NCBI GenBank assembly: GCA_963817395.1
Contig: CAWFOC010000004.1
Coordinates: 804,166 to 868,165 of the forward strand
Direction: 5' to 3'
Length of the DNA: 64,000 nt
DNA from: CAWGYQ01 sp963817395
Lineage (GTDB): Bacteria > Acidobacteriota > Vicinamibacteria > Vicinamibacterales > CAVPJW01
The notes below the pieces were generated by a model. It ran no database searches and was not told the DNA's origin. It saw only the letters and a list, made by a program, of their open reading frames with translations. Below are positions 28,158 through 36,940 of this stretch, piece after piece; the first letter of the stretch is position 1, and the number at the start of each line of letters is the position of its first letter. The position numbers were made by a program, and so were the translations under genes.

Positions 28158-29697
28158 GGTTCGCTCCAATGCCCGCGACCACCACGGGTTTGCCGACAAG
28201 CTGTTCGAACGGCTCGATGTGCCGTCCCGCCGCCCAGACTTCCAACTCGGCGTCTCCGGCGGTGCGGACCTTCAAGCGGTACTTGGCGCCACGGTCCTGG
28301 AGCTCGACCGCGGCAATGGTCTGGGCGTGGCTTCGATCCAGACCCTCGGCCAGCCTCAAGATGGCCGACAAGGTCCGCACGGTGCGCCGCAGCTTTCCGG
28401 ACAGCTTGCCGTAGCCGTCGTGCTCCTTCTTCGGCGTTGCGCTGCGGTGATACCGCGCCACGAGTCCAATCACTTCGATCTCCTCCGGCTCGAACCCACG
28501 GAGATCGCCGTTCTTGATCAGGTAGTACGAGTGCTTGTGATGCCGGGGATAGCTGATATGGACGCCGACGTCGTGCAGCAGAGCCGCGAAGTCGAGCCAC
28601 TCGCGCTCCCGATCGCCGAGACCATGAATCGGCTTGGTCTGATCGAACAGCGCGAGCGCAAGTTTGGTGACTTGCGTGGCGTGCTCCGGCCAGTAGCTGC
28701 ACCGCTCGGCGAGCTCGATCGTGCTCCGCCGTCTGATGTCGGGATAGCGCTCCACCTGCGCGATGTGCTGCTTGTTGCGCCGGATGTAATCGATAATCAG
28801 CCCTTCGCGCAACGCGAGATCGCACAGTGTGAACTCACTGGCGCCAAGCCTGCGAAGGATGGTGTCGAACAGGACGGCGCCTGCCACGACGAGATCGGCG
28901 CGGCGTGGGTCCTGGCCCGGGATCTTGAGCCGCTGCTGGAGATCGAGCTGCACGACCGCTTTGCGAAACCTGTGGAGCTGCTTCGCGGGGATCCGAACAT
29001 TGCGGAGATCGTTCGGCACGCTCCCGCGCATTTCCGTGGCACACACGGCGCCGAGGCTCAGGATCGTGCCCGACGTTCCGATGACGCGGTCGTACCCGGC
29101 GGCGACGATCTGCTGGAGGTGCTCCTCGAGCTGGCTCGTGACGTGCTTCACCAGGCGGCGTTCGTCCTTGCCGGCGATCGGGTCGGTGTGCACGAATTTT
29201 TCGGTCAGCCGAATGACGCCCAACTTGAAGCTCTTGGCGAGCTGCACGGCCGACGCGGTGCCCAGCGTGACCTCGACGCTGCCGCCCCCGATGTCGATGA
29301 CCACGGCCGTCGCGCCGCTCACGTCGACGCCGTAGACGGCGGCCAGATGGATGAGGCGGGCTTCCTCGTTCCCGGAAATGATCTGAGGACGGATGCCTGT
29401 CTGGCGTTCGATCGCGGCGAGGAACTCGCCGCCGTTTTCCGCTTCGCGTGTCGCGCTCGTGGCGGCCGCGAGGATGTGATCGACGCGGTGCGATTCGGCC
29501 AGCAGGCGAAATTTCGCCAGCACGTGGAGCGCCGCGCCCATCGCCGCGGTCGTCAGCGCGCGGCCACCGAGGCCGCCGGCCCCCAGCCGCACCATTTCCT
29601 TCTCGCGATCGATGATCTCGAAGGACAGATCCGGACGGACCTGGACCACGATCATGTGGACCGAGTTCGTCCCGATGTCGATGGCCGCTATCCGCAT
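27910..29697 (-). CDS. ppx: Ppx/GppA-family exopolyphosphatase/pppGpp phosphohydrolase
   Basis: The N-terminal 310 residues form the actin-like Ppx/GppA domain (AAIDIGTNSVH; IDIGGGSVEV; GTSGTILSLGAV). The next ~200 form an HD-type domain (LLHDVGVHISYPRHHKHS). The enzyme degrades polyphosphate and/or pppGpp. The family usually ends near residue 515, about position 28,150, yet this frame continues for roughly 75 more codons through the start of the downstream kinase gene. That tail has no family resemblance and suggests a lost stop through a one-base indel. The context next to CHAD, SixA and pst genes supports a phosphate role. Confidence 0.88.
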   Translation of the reverse strand: MRIAAIDIGTNSVHMIVVQVRPDLSFEIIDREKEMVRLGAGGLGGRALTTAAMGAALHVLAKFRLLAESHRVDHILAAATSATREAENGGEFLAAIERQTGIRPQIISGNEEARLIHLAAVYGVDVSGATAVVIDIGGGSVEVTLGTASAVQLAKSFKLGVIRLTEKFVHTDPIAGKDERRLVKHVTSQLEEHLQQIVAAGYDRVIGTSGTILSLGAVCATEMRGSVPNDLRNVRIPAKQLHRFRKAVVQLDLQQRLKIPGQDPRRADLVVAGAVLFDTILRRLGASEFTLCDLALREGLIIDYIRRNKQHIAQVERYPDIRRRSTIELAERCSYWPEHATQVTKLALALFDQTKPIHGLGDREREWLDFAALLHDVGVHISYPRHHKHSYYLIKNGDLRGFEPEEIEVIGLVARYHRSATPKKEHDGYGKLSGKLRRTVRTLSAILRLAEGLDRSHAQTIAAVELQDRGAKYRLKVRTAGDAELEVWAAGRHIEPFEQLVGKPVVVAGIGANHAEHPDNATRVSRQAVRRRGHRRVGKNDAAGAARQVAGQRRTSRVRDRVELVGAGQGRHQDRQEEERPHADDVQPASRNRLR

Positions 29698-29732
29698 GTG
29701 AAGGTTGGAGTTATTCGATGACTCACGCGCGG

Positions 29733-29761
29733 TTGCGCCCGCGGATGGGTCTATCTATAAT
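29733..29761 (+). promoter_or_regulatory. Sigma-70-like promoter for the CHAD-SixA-lipid kinase genes
   Basis: TTGCGC at 29733-29738 and TATAAT at 29756-29761 are separated by 17 bases, the optimal spacing. The ATG of the CHAD gene follows at 29816. The site lies between the divergent ppx and CHAD genes. Confidence 0.6.
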
Positions 29762-29815
29762 GGAAACGCCGTTGCTCGTCGGCCTTCAGAATCTGACCTC
29801 TCGGCGAATCCTATC

Positions 29816-30833
29816 ATGAACGTCCGTTCGCTCTCCGACGCCCTCTGGCGCAAACGCTCACGCGCGCTGCTCAAGTCGTGGCCCGGACTGCTCGACGGCG
29901 ACGACGAAGCGCTGCACAAGGTGCGCGTCGCGTCGCGACGGATTCGCGAAGCGCTCCCGATCCTCGTGAGCGGTGGCAACGGCAAGATCAAGAAAGCGCG
30001 TCGCCAGGTTCGACGCATCACGCGCGCGCTGGGTCCCGTGCGCGAGCTCGATGTCGCGCTGGCGGCGCTCGCGAAGCTCGAACAGGAGCGTCCCACCCTG
30101 GCGGGCGCCATCGACCAAGTCCGGGAACGAATTGCCGCAGATCGCGCGGAACGGCGCGCCCAACTCGTCGAGCAAATCGGCCGCATCGATATCAAGAAGC
30201 TCCATAAGCGAATCGAGGCGCTCGCCGCAGCGTCAGATGAACGCGCATCGGGACTCGAAGGAGGCGCCGGCCTGGCGCACCGTCCTCGCGGCCAGGGTCG
30301 CCCGACGGGCCGAGGCGCTTCGACATGCGGTTGATCGCGCCGGCTCCATCTACCTTCCCGATCGGTTGCACGCGGTGCGCGTGGCCGCCAAGAAGCTCCG
30401 CTACGCCGTGGAGCTCGCGCAGGAAGCGGATCGGTCGCGACGCACCCGCGCCCTGACAACGCTCAGAGGCATACAGGACACGCTGGGCCGTCTCCACGAT
30501 CTGGAAGTTCTCGGCGATCGGGTGCGATCGCTGGAAGGGTCGCTCAAGCCGTCCGCGCACGCAGCGCTTGGAAACCTCCACGCGCTGGTGCGCTTGATCG
30601 AGGACGACTGCCGCGAGCTGCATGCCGCTTACGTGGGGCGCCGCGACGCCTTGATCGACGTCGCCGATGCCTCGGCCTCCGAGCTCGGACACGCCCTTGC
30701 GGTGGCTTCGCCGCGCCCGGCGCGCGTCCTGGCCTCTCGGAGCGGCCGGACCGGCAGCACCGGTCGAAGCTCCGCGGCTGATGCGGGATCGTTCGGAAGG
30801 TCCCGCCGCGACGGGCTTGGTGTCGATGGCTGA
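29816..30833 (+). CDS. CHAD domain protein (frameshifted)
   Basis: The protein is helical and Arg/Lys/His rich, with two CHAD-type signatures: LHKVRVASRRIREALP near residue 30 and LHAVRVAAKKLRYAVEL near residue 185. CHAD domains are known to bind inorganic polyphosphate through conserved His and basic residues. The frame shifts near 30,250 between the two halves. Joined, it is about 338 residues. It ends eight bases inside the SixA start and is likely co-transcribed with it. The neighbouring ppx gene fits polyphosphate metabolism. Confidence 0.82.
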
Positions 30834-31332
30834 GCGAATCGAGTTGTACCTCATCCGCCACGGACTGGCGGCCGAGCGCGGACCTGAATACCCCGATGAC
30901 ACGAAGAGACCCCTGACGACGCAGGGCATCACTCGCCTCAAGCGCGAAGCCTGTGCGCTGGTGGAGCTCGACATCACATTCGACGCCATCTTGACGAGTC
31001 CGCTCGTCCGCTGCCGCCAGACGGCCGAAGTATTCGCGTCAACCCTGCAGTCAAAGCCTTCCATCATGAATGTCGACGCGCTGGCCCCCGGGGGCACCTT
31101 CGGGGCAATCGTCGACGAGCTCGCGCGGCACACACGACGCGAGCGTCTCGCGCTCGTCGGACACGAGCCCGACCTCGGGCAGCTGGCCGCCCGCCTGATC
31201 GGCGCGAAGCGCTCGCTCGAGTTCAAGAAGGGCGCCATCTGTCGCATCGACGTGACGGCCCTGCCGCCCACCGGACCCGGAAGTCTGGCCTGGTTCGCCA
31301 CGCCGAAAATGCTGCGGGTCATCGGCAAATAG
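30826..31332 (+). CDS. sixA: SixA-type phosphohistidine phosphatase
   Basis: The 168-residue member of the histidine phosphatase (phosphoglycerate-mutase-like) superfamily has the catalytic LIRHGLA near residue 10, a SPLVRCRQTAEV segment and LVGHEPDLGQL with the second histidine. Small size and domain order match SixA, which dephosphorylates histidine phosphotransfer domains. The start overlaps the CHAD stop by eight bases. The substrate here is not known. Confidence 0.85.
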   Translation: MAERIELYLIRHGLAAERGPEYPDDTKRPLTTQGITRLKREACALVELDITFDAILTSPLVRCRQTAEVFASTLQSKPSIMNVDALAPGGTFGAIVDELARHTRRERLALVGHEPDLGQLAARLIGAKRSLEFKKGAICRIDVTALPPTGPGSLAWFATPKMLRVIGK

Positions 31333-31340
31333 CATCGTCC

Positions 31341-32240
31341 GTGCACGTCGCCGTCATTATCAATCCCATCGCCGGATCCAGCGGTCGCGACGCCGGGCGG
31401 TTCCGCGCGGAGCTGGCCGCGCGTCTGCTCGCCAGGACGGGCACCAGTCACGAAATCCTGGTGACCGAGCGCGGGGGCCATGCGCGAGAGCTGGCCGAGG
31501 GCGCCGTCGGTCGAGGCGCGACGGTGGTGTGTGCGTGGGGCGGCGACGGGACGGTGAACGAGGTGGCAACGACCCTCGTCGGGCGTCGGGTTCCGCTCGC
31601 GATTGTTCCCGCGGGCTCTGGCAACGGGCTCGCCCGCGAACTGGGCGTTCCCTTCGCGCCTGCCGAGGCACTGAAGCTGGCTCTCGGTGCGGCCGAATGC
31701 CGCATCGATGTCGGGGAGTTCGGCGGGCGGCTGTTCATGAACATGGCGGGCGTCGGCTTCGACGCGGCTGTCTCGGCGCGCTTCGCGGCGGGGAAGCGCC
31801 GGGGCTTCGTGCGCTACCTCTCGATTGCGGCCACGGGGATGCGGTCCTATCGCCCGGCACGATACGACGTGGCGGTCGAGGGCGTGACGACGAGCGTCGT
31901 CGCGTGGATGATCGTGCTCGCCAACTCGCGACAGTACGGCAGCGGCGCTATCATCGCGCCGGGGGCGAAGCCCGACGACGGCCAGCTCGAGCTGGTGGTC
32001 GTACACGACCAGCCGGCGTGGCGCATTGCCGCCAGAAGCATCAACCTGTTTCGAGGGACTCTCGATGAGCGATCGGGCGTGAGCTTCCGGGCCATTGAGA
32101 AGGTCAGCATCACCGGTGACACCCCGCTCGTGTTTCATGTGGATGGTGAACCGGTGGAGGGTGGCCGGACGCTGCACGCGACCATTCATCCCAAGGCGCT
32201 CAGCGTGAAGGTGCCAATCGGCTACTCGACGAAGCGGTAG
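31341..32240 (+). CDS. Diacylglycerol/lipid kinase (YegS/DagK family)
   Basis: The 299-residue protein starts at GTG 31341 with INPIAGSSGRD and carries the nucleotide-binding WGGDGTVNEV and PAGSGNGLARELG motifs of the DAGK catalytic domain, followed by the beta-rich C-terminal domain (FHVDGEPVEG). It should phosphorylate diacylglycerol or a related lipid at the inner membrane face. It is nine bases after sixA and overlaps the convergent response regulator by 19 bases. Confidence 0.9.
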   Translation: MHVAVIINPIAGSSGRDAGRFRAELAARLLARTGTSHEILVTERGGHARELAEGAVGRGATVVCAWGGDGTVNEVATTLVGRRVPLAIVPAGSGNGLARELGVPFAPAEALKLALGAAECRIDVGEFGGRLFMNMAGVGFDAAVSARFAAGKRRGFVRYLSIAATGMRSYRPARYDVAVEGVTTSVVAWMIVLANSRQYGSGAIIAPGAKPDDGQLELVVVHDQPAWRIAARSINLFRGTLDERSGVSFRAIEKVSITGDTPLVFHVDGEPVEGGRTLHATIHPKALSVKVPIGYSTKR

Positions 32241-32911
32241 CCGAGTCCGACAATCGTCTCGATTTGCCGGCCCGCGGCGCCGAGCTTTCCGCGGAGCCGT
32301 CCGACGTGGACGTCGACCGATCGCGTCTCGACCAGCCGATCGCATCCCCACACCCGCTCCAGCAGACGATCGCGCGAAAGCACGCGATTCTTGTTCTCGA
32401 CCAGATATCGCAGCAGCTCGAACTCGCGCCTCGTCAGGCGAATGGACGCGCCGTCGACCGCGATGGCGACGGCGTCGAAGTCCGCCGTCAGATGGCGTCC
32501 CTGATACGTGGCGGGTCGCGTGCCGTTGGGTGTCTGCCCGCGACGGAGGACGGCGCGCACCCGGGCCACCAGCTCGGCGAGGCTGAATGGCTTGGTGACG
32601 TAGTCGTCGGCGCCCAGCTCCAGCCCGGCCACACGGTCGGACTCGCTCGTCCGGGCCGTCAACATGATGATGGGCAGATTGGCCGTCGTCGGCCGGGAGC
32701 GGAGGATGCGGCAGACCTCCATACCATCGAGGAAGGGCAGGTTCAGATCGAGGATCACCAAGTCTGGAGGCGACTCGACAACGGCTTTGAGCGCGGCCGC
32801 GCCGGTGCCGGCGATCTCGGCTTCCAGATCACCCCGCCGCTCCAACGTGTGCTTGATGAGCCCGGCAATGTCGTGCTCGTCCTCGACGACCAGCACGCGC
32901 GATTTGTTCAC
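32222..32911 (-). CDS. OmpR/PhoB-family response regulator (orphan)
   Basis: The 229-residue regulator has a receiver domain (VVEDEHDIAG; phospho-acceptor in LVILDLNLP; MLTARTS; Lys in YVTKPFSL) and a winged-helix DNA-binding domain (LTRREFELLRYL; TRSVDVHVGRLRGKL). It uses a GTG start at 32911. No histidine kinase gene is adjacent, so it is an orphan here. Its promoter targets cannot be read from this window. Confidence 0.92.
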   Translation of the reverse strand: MNKSRVLVVEDEHDIAGLIKHTLERRGDLEAEIAGTGAAALKAVVESPPDLVILDLNLPFLDGMEVCRILRSRPTTANLPIIMLTARTSESDRVAGLELGADDYVTKPFSLAELVARVRAVLRRGQTPNGTRPATYQGRHLTADFDAVAIAVDGASIRLTRREFELLRYLVENKNRVLSRDRLLERVWGCDRLVETRSVDVHVGRLRGKLGAAGRQIETIVGLGYRFVE

Positions 32912-33080
32912 ATCGTCTCCCTGGCCGCGCGCTCCGCGCGGCGATCGCCGCAGTCCAGCAGCGCCATACCGACGGTAACACCCAGGCGTTTCGGTCGCGT
33001 GACCTTCGCGTTAATTCTGGGTTACGACTCTGACGTCCGGAGGGGTTCTGTCTCGTGCGGTGTCGTGCGGTTGAGCGTCC

Positions 33081-33821
33081 TCAGGCCTTGACGAACGCCC
33101 GCACGGCGTCGTTAATTCGAAACAAATGCACTGGATGCATGCGGCGAAACTCATCGACGGCCTTCTTGGAGCCCATCCAATGGCCGTAGTCATCGACGAA
33201 GATGATCCCGCCCGGAGACACCCGTGGATAGAGATGTGTCAGCTCATGTTTCGTGGATTCATAAAAATCGGTGTCCAATCGAAGGACAGCGATCTGATCC
33301 GGAACCGTTGCAGGAATGGTCGCCTCGACTTTTCCGACAATGCAGCGGAAATTCCGACACCCTGTCGATTCCATCGCGCGCTTGACGTCTTCAATAGACG
33401 CGCGCGCCCAGTCCCGACCCACATCATTGGCACGCTGTGTCGCTGACTCTCCCTTCCAATTGAAGTCGTGCTCGCTACCAGCGGGCATTCCTTCGAATGT
33501 GTCGTAGAGCCAGAGTTCTCTTGCTTCACCGAGCCGCTGAAGTGTCAAGGCTGCCGCCATCATGCTTCCGCCCCTCCAAACACCACACTCGACTATGGCT
33601 CCAGGAATTGCGTGCCGGACGGCGTGTTCAACTGCCCGGACAAAGGAAACCAGAGAGTCTTTCCCCGTCATCGTGTAGTTGCAGACGCGGAGGTACACGT
33701 CCTTCTCGTGTTCGGAGAAGTCGTACGGGAAATCCCGCGCCTCAGGCCGCGCGACGAGGTCGTAGCCGAAGCGACCAACCGAATACGCGATCAGCTTTCG
33801 GGCGAGGGCCTTGACCGTCAT
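33081..33821 (-). CDS. TylF/MycF-family O-methyltransferase
   Basis: The 246-residue protein has the SAM-binding motif IVECGVWRGGSM and metal-ligand-type DTDFYESTKHELTHLYPRVS followed by IIFVDDYGHW, characteristic of macrocin/mycinamicin O-methyltransferases (TylF family). It probably methylates a sugar in a surface glycan, since methyl- and glycosyltransferases follow. Local composition is more AT-rich than flanking genes, consistent with acquisition of this island by transfer. Confidence 0.85.
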   Translation of the reverse strand: MTVKALARKLIAYSVGRFGYDLVARPEARDFPYDFSEHEKDVYLRVCNYTMTGKDSLVSFVRAVEHAVRHAIPGAIVECGVWRGGSMMAAALTLQRLGEARELWLYDTFEGMPAGSEHDFNWKGESATQRANDVGRDWARASIEDVKRAMESTGCRNFRCIVGKVEATIPATVPDQIAVLRLDTDFYESTKHELTHLYPRVSPGGIIFVDDYGHWMGSKKAVDEFRRMHPVHLFRINDAVRAFVKA

Positions 33822-33911
33822 GGTGATGCAAGTAAGTATCGCATCGCCTGGATTTCAAACCACTTGCGATTCATCGTCATGCATCGCGACCAATGCGTCG
33901 CGCGTCTGACA

Positions 33912-34433
33912 TCAATGCGCCATCTCCCCACGCTTTGTGCACGCGGTCCGTACGCGGTTCCGTGAAGGCCGGGGCGCAGTCCTCCGCGCCACGCGCATCA
34001 CCTCGCCGATGGCGAGCGCCGGGCGGGACAGATGCTCGATGACCTCGCTACAGACCACGAGAATCGTACGCCCCGTCGGCAAAGGGTAGTCGTGACGCAT
34101 CGGCCGACACACCGCTGATGCCAAACAACTCCCACGCGCGGCGATTCGCCTCCACCGACAGGTCGCAACTGTGGACGACCTGCGGGTCGCACAGGTCCCG
34201 GATGAGCGCCGACAGATAGCCCTCACCTCCGCCGACGTCCAGCACGCTCTCGAACTTCAGCGCGTGGATCCACTCGAGGAGCTTGTAGGTGCGCGCCAGT
34301 CGTACGAGTGCGTTGGGCTCGGAGAACTCGGTTTGCAGGCCCTGGATGCGCTGGTGCGCCTTGTAGCGCCCGTCAGCGCCGCGGCTGTAGCGCCGGTCGA
34401 GCCACGCTTGGCGGCGCTTGTGTGCTGATCCAT
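33912..34433 (-). pseudogene. Class I SAM methyltransferase, frameshifted and truncated
   Basis: The putative start is ATG 34433. After a frame change near the N-terminus, the correct frame gives RYSRGADGRYKAHQRIQGL, then the SAM motif SVLDVGGGEGYL and RLPFADGAYD. A second shift near 34,065 leads to VVCSEVIEHLSRPALA, the post-motif typical of Methyltransf_11 enzymes. The C-terminal third expected for the family is not recognisable. Either the gene is decayed or several indels are present. It sits between TylF-like and FkbM-like methyltransferase genes. Confidence 0.6.
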
Positions 34434-34504
34434 CGGTTTAGGCGGTCAGAAAACGCACGGCCCCGTGCTGCTTCACCATTCCGCCGTTCGGGCCATGAGT
34501 GCGC

Positions 34505-35365
34505 TCATGGAGTGGGGTCCGTCGACACGCTCGAGCGGCTGTTGACCAACACCCATACCTCGCCATGTTTCCATACGGTTCTAAATCCGAGGTCTGACAA
34601 CGAGTGTTCCATCATCTGAACCGTATCCGCTCCAGACACATGCGGATGGACTTCGAGAATCAAGGTTCCCACAACTCTCGCCAGGGCATCTCCCTCACGC
34701 CGCACCAATTCGACTTCAGCTCCTTCGATATCGCAGACAACGCTGCAGCGTCGCAGCCCAGTGTGGGCCAGGATGTCTGCGAACGTCCATGACTGAACCG
34801 AGATCGTTCGACGGTTCTCAGTGTCCTGTGTGACGGCGCTCATCGCCACGGTTTCATCAACTGCGAAAGACACATGCTTCGCGTCGTAAGCGAGTGCGCC
34901 ATGAACAATCTCGAAGGACGCACCATTGATATCTCGATTGAGCTTCAGCACGGGTAACACCGCTGGATTCGCTTCAAGCACCCAATGCCGTGTTGGGCCG
35001 GCCAACAGGCGATTCGTGAGACACGCAACGACGCCAAGGCCGGCCCCGAATTCGATGACCGGCTCGCGACGAGGCAAGAACTTTGCAACCGCGTAACGCT
35101 CGGCGCCTTCGAAATGCTGTAAACGAAGGACGCCTTCGAGGAGCGGCGATGCGGGATCGGGAAGAGTGATCTTGGAACCATCAACTCGAGCGAGGCCTCC
35201 CACGGTCTGACCCAGACGCCCAGCGTACCAGACCATCCACCGATAGCGTTCCGCACTCAGAAGCCTCTGGCCCATCACGTCTATGGGGGCGACCATGGCG
35301 CCGAGTGGAGTTCTCACCCTAGCCGCGTGCTCGAGCCGTTGGGAGAGCGTAAGCCCTCTAGCCAT
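34505..35365 (-). CDS. FkbM-family methyltransferase
   Basis: The 286-residue protein has the SAM-binding stretch VIEFGAGLGVVACL and EANPAVLPVLKLN, then SVVCDIEGAEVELV, which matches the FkbM family (conserved D-IEGxE). Such enzymes O-methylate sugars or lipids of the cell surface. Its start overlaps the GT4 stop by eight bases, so the two are co-transcribed. Confidence 0.85.
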   Translation of the reverse strand: MARGLTLSQRLEHAARVRTPLGAMVAPIDVMGQRLLSAERYRWMVWYAGRLGQTVGGLARVDGSKITLPDPASPLLEGVLRLQHFEGAERYAVAKFLPRREPVIEFGAGLGVVACLTNRLLAGPTRHWVLEANPAVLPVLKLNRDINGASFEIVHGALAYDAKHVSFAVDETVAMSAVTQDTENRRTISVQSWTFADILAHTGLRRCSVVCDIEGAEVELVRREGDALARVVGTLILEVHPHVSGADTVQMMEHSLSDLGFRTVWKHGEVWVLVNSRSSVSTDPTP

Positions 35366-36521
35366 GCTGCTGGCCGTCGCCCCTATTCACCGATCGCTTC
35401 TCGTTCAATCGTAGGTAGAGGTCTTGCATCGCTTTCACATGCGCAGTCGCGCTGAACCGTTGTATGACCCATGACCGCCCCGCCGTTCCCATCGCGACGC
35501 GCTCCTCGGAATTACTTAAAAGTCGACCAGCGACCTCAGCCCATTTCACATGATCGGTGGGTTCTACGAGAACCCCGGTGCGCCCATCGTCAACCACTTC
35601 GTCGAGTGGACGTATGGCGGAGGCAATCACCGGTACTTCGCAGGCCTGTGCCTCCGCGACAACCAAGCAAAAGCCTTCCTCGGTTGTGGGCAACACGAAC
35701 AAATCACTCGCGGCCAACACGTCCCGGACGTCGGCATCAGGAAGGAAACCCCAGAATTTGACGTGCCTCGCGATGTCGAGGTCCATCACCAGAGCCTCGA
35801 GCGAACGCCGGTGCGTTCCGTCTCGACCCAGATCACCTCCGACGATGTGAAACTGACAGTGTGGGTGCTGTCTCAATAACGTCTTTGCCATTCTCAGAAA
35901 GACAGCGTGCCCCTTGTGGGGCGACAGCGCGCCGATGATCACGAGGTGAAACTTGTTGGCGTCGAACCCAAGTCGTCGGCGAACCCCGGCGCGGTCCGTT
36001 TCCGGCCGAAACCAGTCCACGTCGATGGGATTCGGAATGACTTTGATGTCAACGGAGACGGGCGCCGTTCCGAGAGCTGCCTCAATGTATTCTTTAACGA
36101 AGGCGCTGGCCGTGACCACGACATCCGGTCGGCGGGTAAAGAGCCACTTCAGGTCATCGCCGGACATATCAGGATGTTGCAGATGGCAGACGCGGAGTGA
36201 CGAGCCGCCGCAAACCGAAGCCATCCGGTACACGGGCTCGTTGGCGTGGATGATAGCGGGGTGTAAAAGCCAGTGAGCCGCGCGGAATCGCAGCAGCGAG
36301 GGCACCGTCCAGAATCTGAAGCGATTCGACCTCAGGTCGTGGACGACATAAGGAACGTTGAGTCGCGCGAGGTCATCCTCGATTGGTCCCCGGACCGGGA
36401 TGACGCTCGTGGGTGCGAACCTCGATCGGTCCAGTCGGTCGAGGAGCGTCAGCAGCACCTTGTTGGCCCCCCCAACCTGTGAACTGGGGTGGGCGTACAG
36501 AATTGGTGTTGGCGCACTCAT
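35358..36521 (-). CDS. Family 4 glycosyltransferase
   Basis: The 387-residue GT-B enzyme has an N-terminal acceptor domain starting PILYAHPSSQVGGANKVLL. The C-terminal GT4 domain includes GALSPHKGHAVFLRM, FWGFLPDADVRDVLAASD and the PTTEEGFCLVVAEAQACE donor-binding motif. It probably transfers a sugar from a nucleotide donor during surface polysaccharide assembly. It is the first gene of the minus-strand glycan cluster. Confidence 0.9.
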   Translation of the reverse strand: MSAPTPILYAHPSSQVGGANKVLLTLLDRLDRSRFAPTSVIPVRGPIEDDLARLNVPYVVHDLRSNRFRFWTVPSLLRFRAAHWLLHPAIIHANEPVYRMASVCGGSSLRVCHLQHPDMSGDDLKWLFTRRPDVVVTASAFVKEYIEAALGTAPVSVDIKVIPNPIDVDWFRPETDRAGVRRRLGFDANKFHLVIIGALSPHKGHAVFLRMAKTLLRQHPHCQFHIVGGDLGRDGTHRRSLEALVMDLDIARHVKFWGFLPDADVRDVLAASDLFVLPTTEEGFCLVVAEAQACEVPVIASAIRPLDEVVDDGRTGVLVEPTDHVKWAEVAGRLLSNSEERVAMGTAGRSWVIQRFSATAHVKAMQDLYLRLNEKRSVNRGDGQQHG

Positions 36522-36687
36522 CCCTGACTCACCGTGAGACGAGTCCTGAGAAAAGTGGCGACCGCGACGGACGTCGACATGGCGATCAGATCGCCTTCAT
36601 GTCGGGCGGACGAGTCCAACCGGAGCTCTCTGGATTCAGTGGACACCTTTTCGCGCCGCCTTGTGAGCCGCTTCGAACTGCTCTGGC
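36522..36687. other. Spacer between GT4 and IS3 remnant
   Basis: No convincing gene or hairpin. The stretch is probably part of the rearranged junction between the glycan island and glgC. Confidence 0.4.
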
Positions 36688-36930
36688 TCACGCGTCTAGA
36701 TGGCTATGAAGGCGCGTGCGATTGTAGACCGTATCGACATGGTCGGCCACGTGCCAACGCAAGCTGTCAACCGTTGTGCGCGGTCGTCCTCGGCGCACGG
36801 CCATCAGCACGGCACCAAGCACGAGCTCCCGGCGACTAGTGGGCCGGCCGAGCAACCGACGATCCTGCCCGAGAACCAGTCCCATGACCCCCGCCAGGTC
36901 GTGCCAGGTCCGAATGTCAGTGGGTGTGCG
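36688..36930 (-). mobile_element. Decayed IS3-family transposase (orfB) remnant
   Basis: One minus-strand frame reads DIRTWHDLAGV, then RRELVLGAVLMAVRR and finally VDTVYNRTRLHSHL. A second frame over the same DNA reads WFSGRIVG. These resemble, in order, the ITYIRTWxGWLYLA, SRRIVGW, LVLxALxMAxxRR and YNxxRxHSxL segments of the IS3 DDE transposase core. The central HSDRGSQY region is deleted and frames are broken. No terminal inverted repeats were found. It marks a boundary between the glycan cluster and glgC. Confidence 0.55.
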
Positions 36931-36940
36931 TCGAGTGACG

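Noticed and set aside
30192..32351. 719-codon open frame on the minus strand
   Set aside because: It is antisense to CHAD, SixA and the lipid kinase, all of which show clear family motifs on the plus strand.
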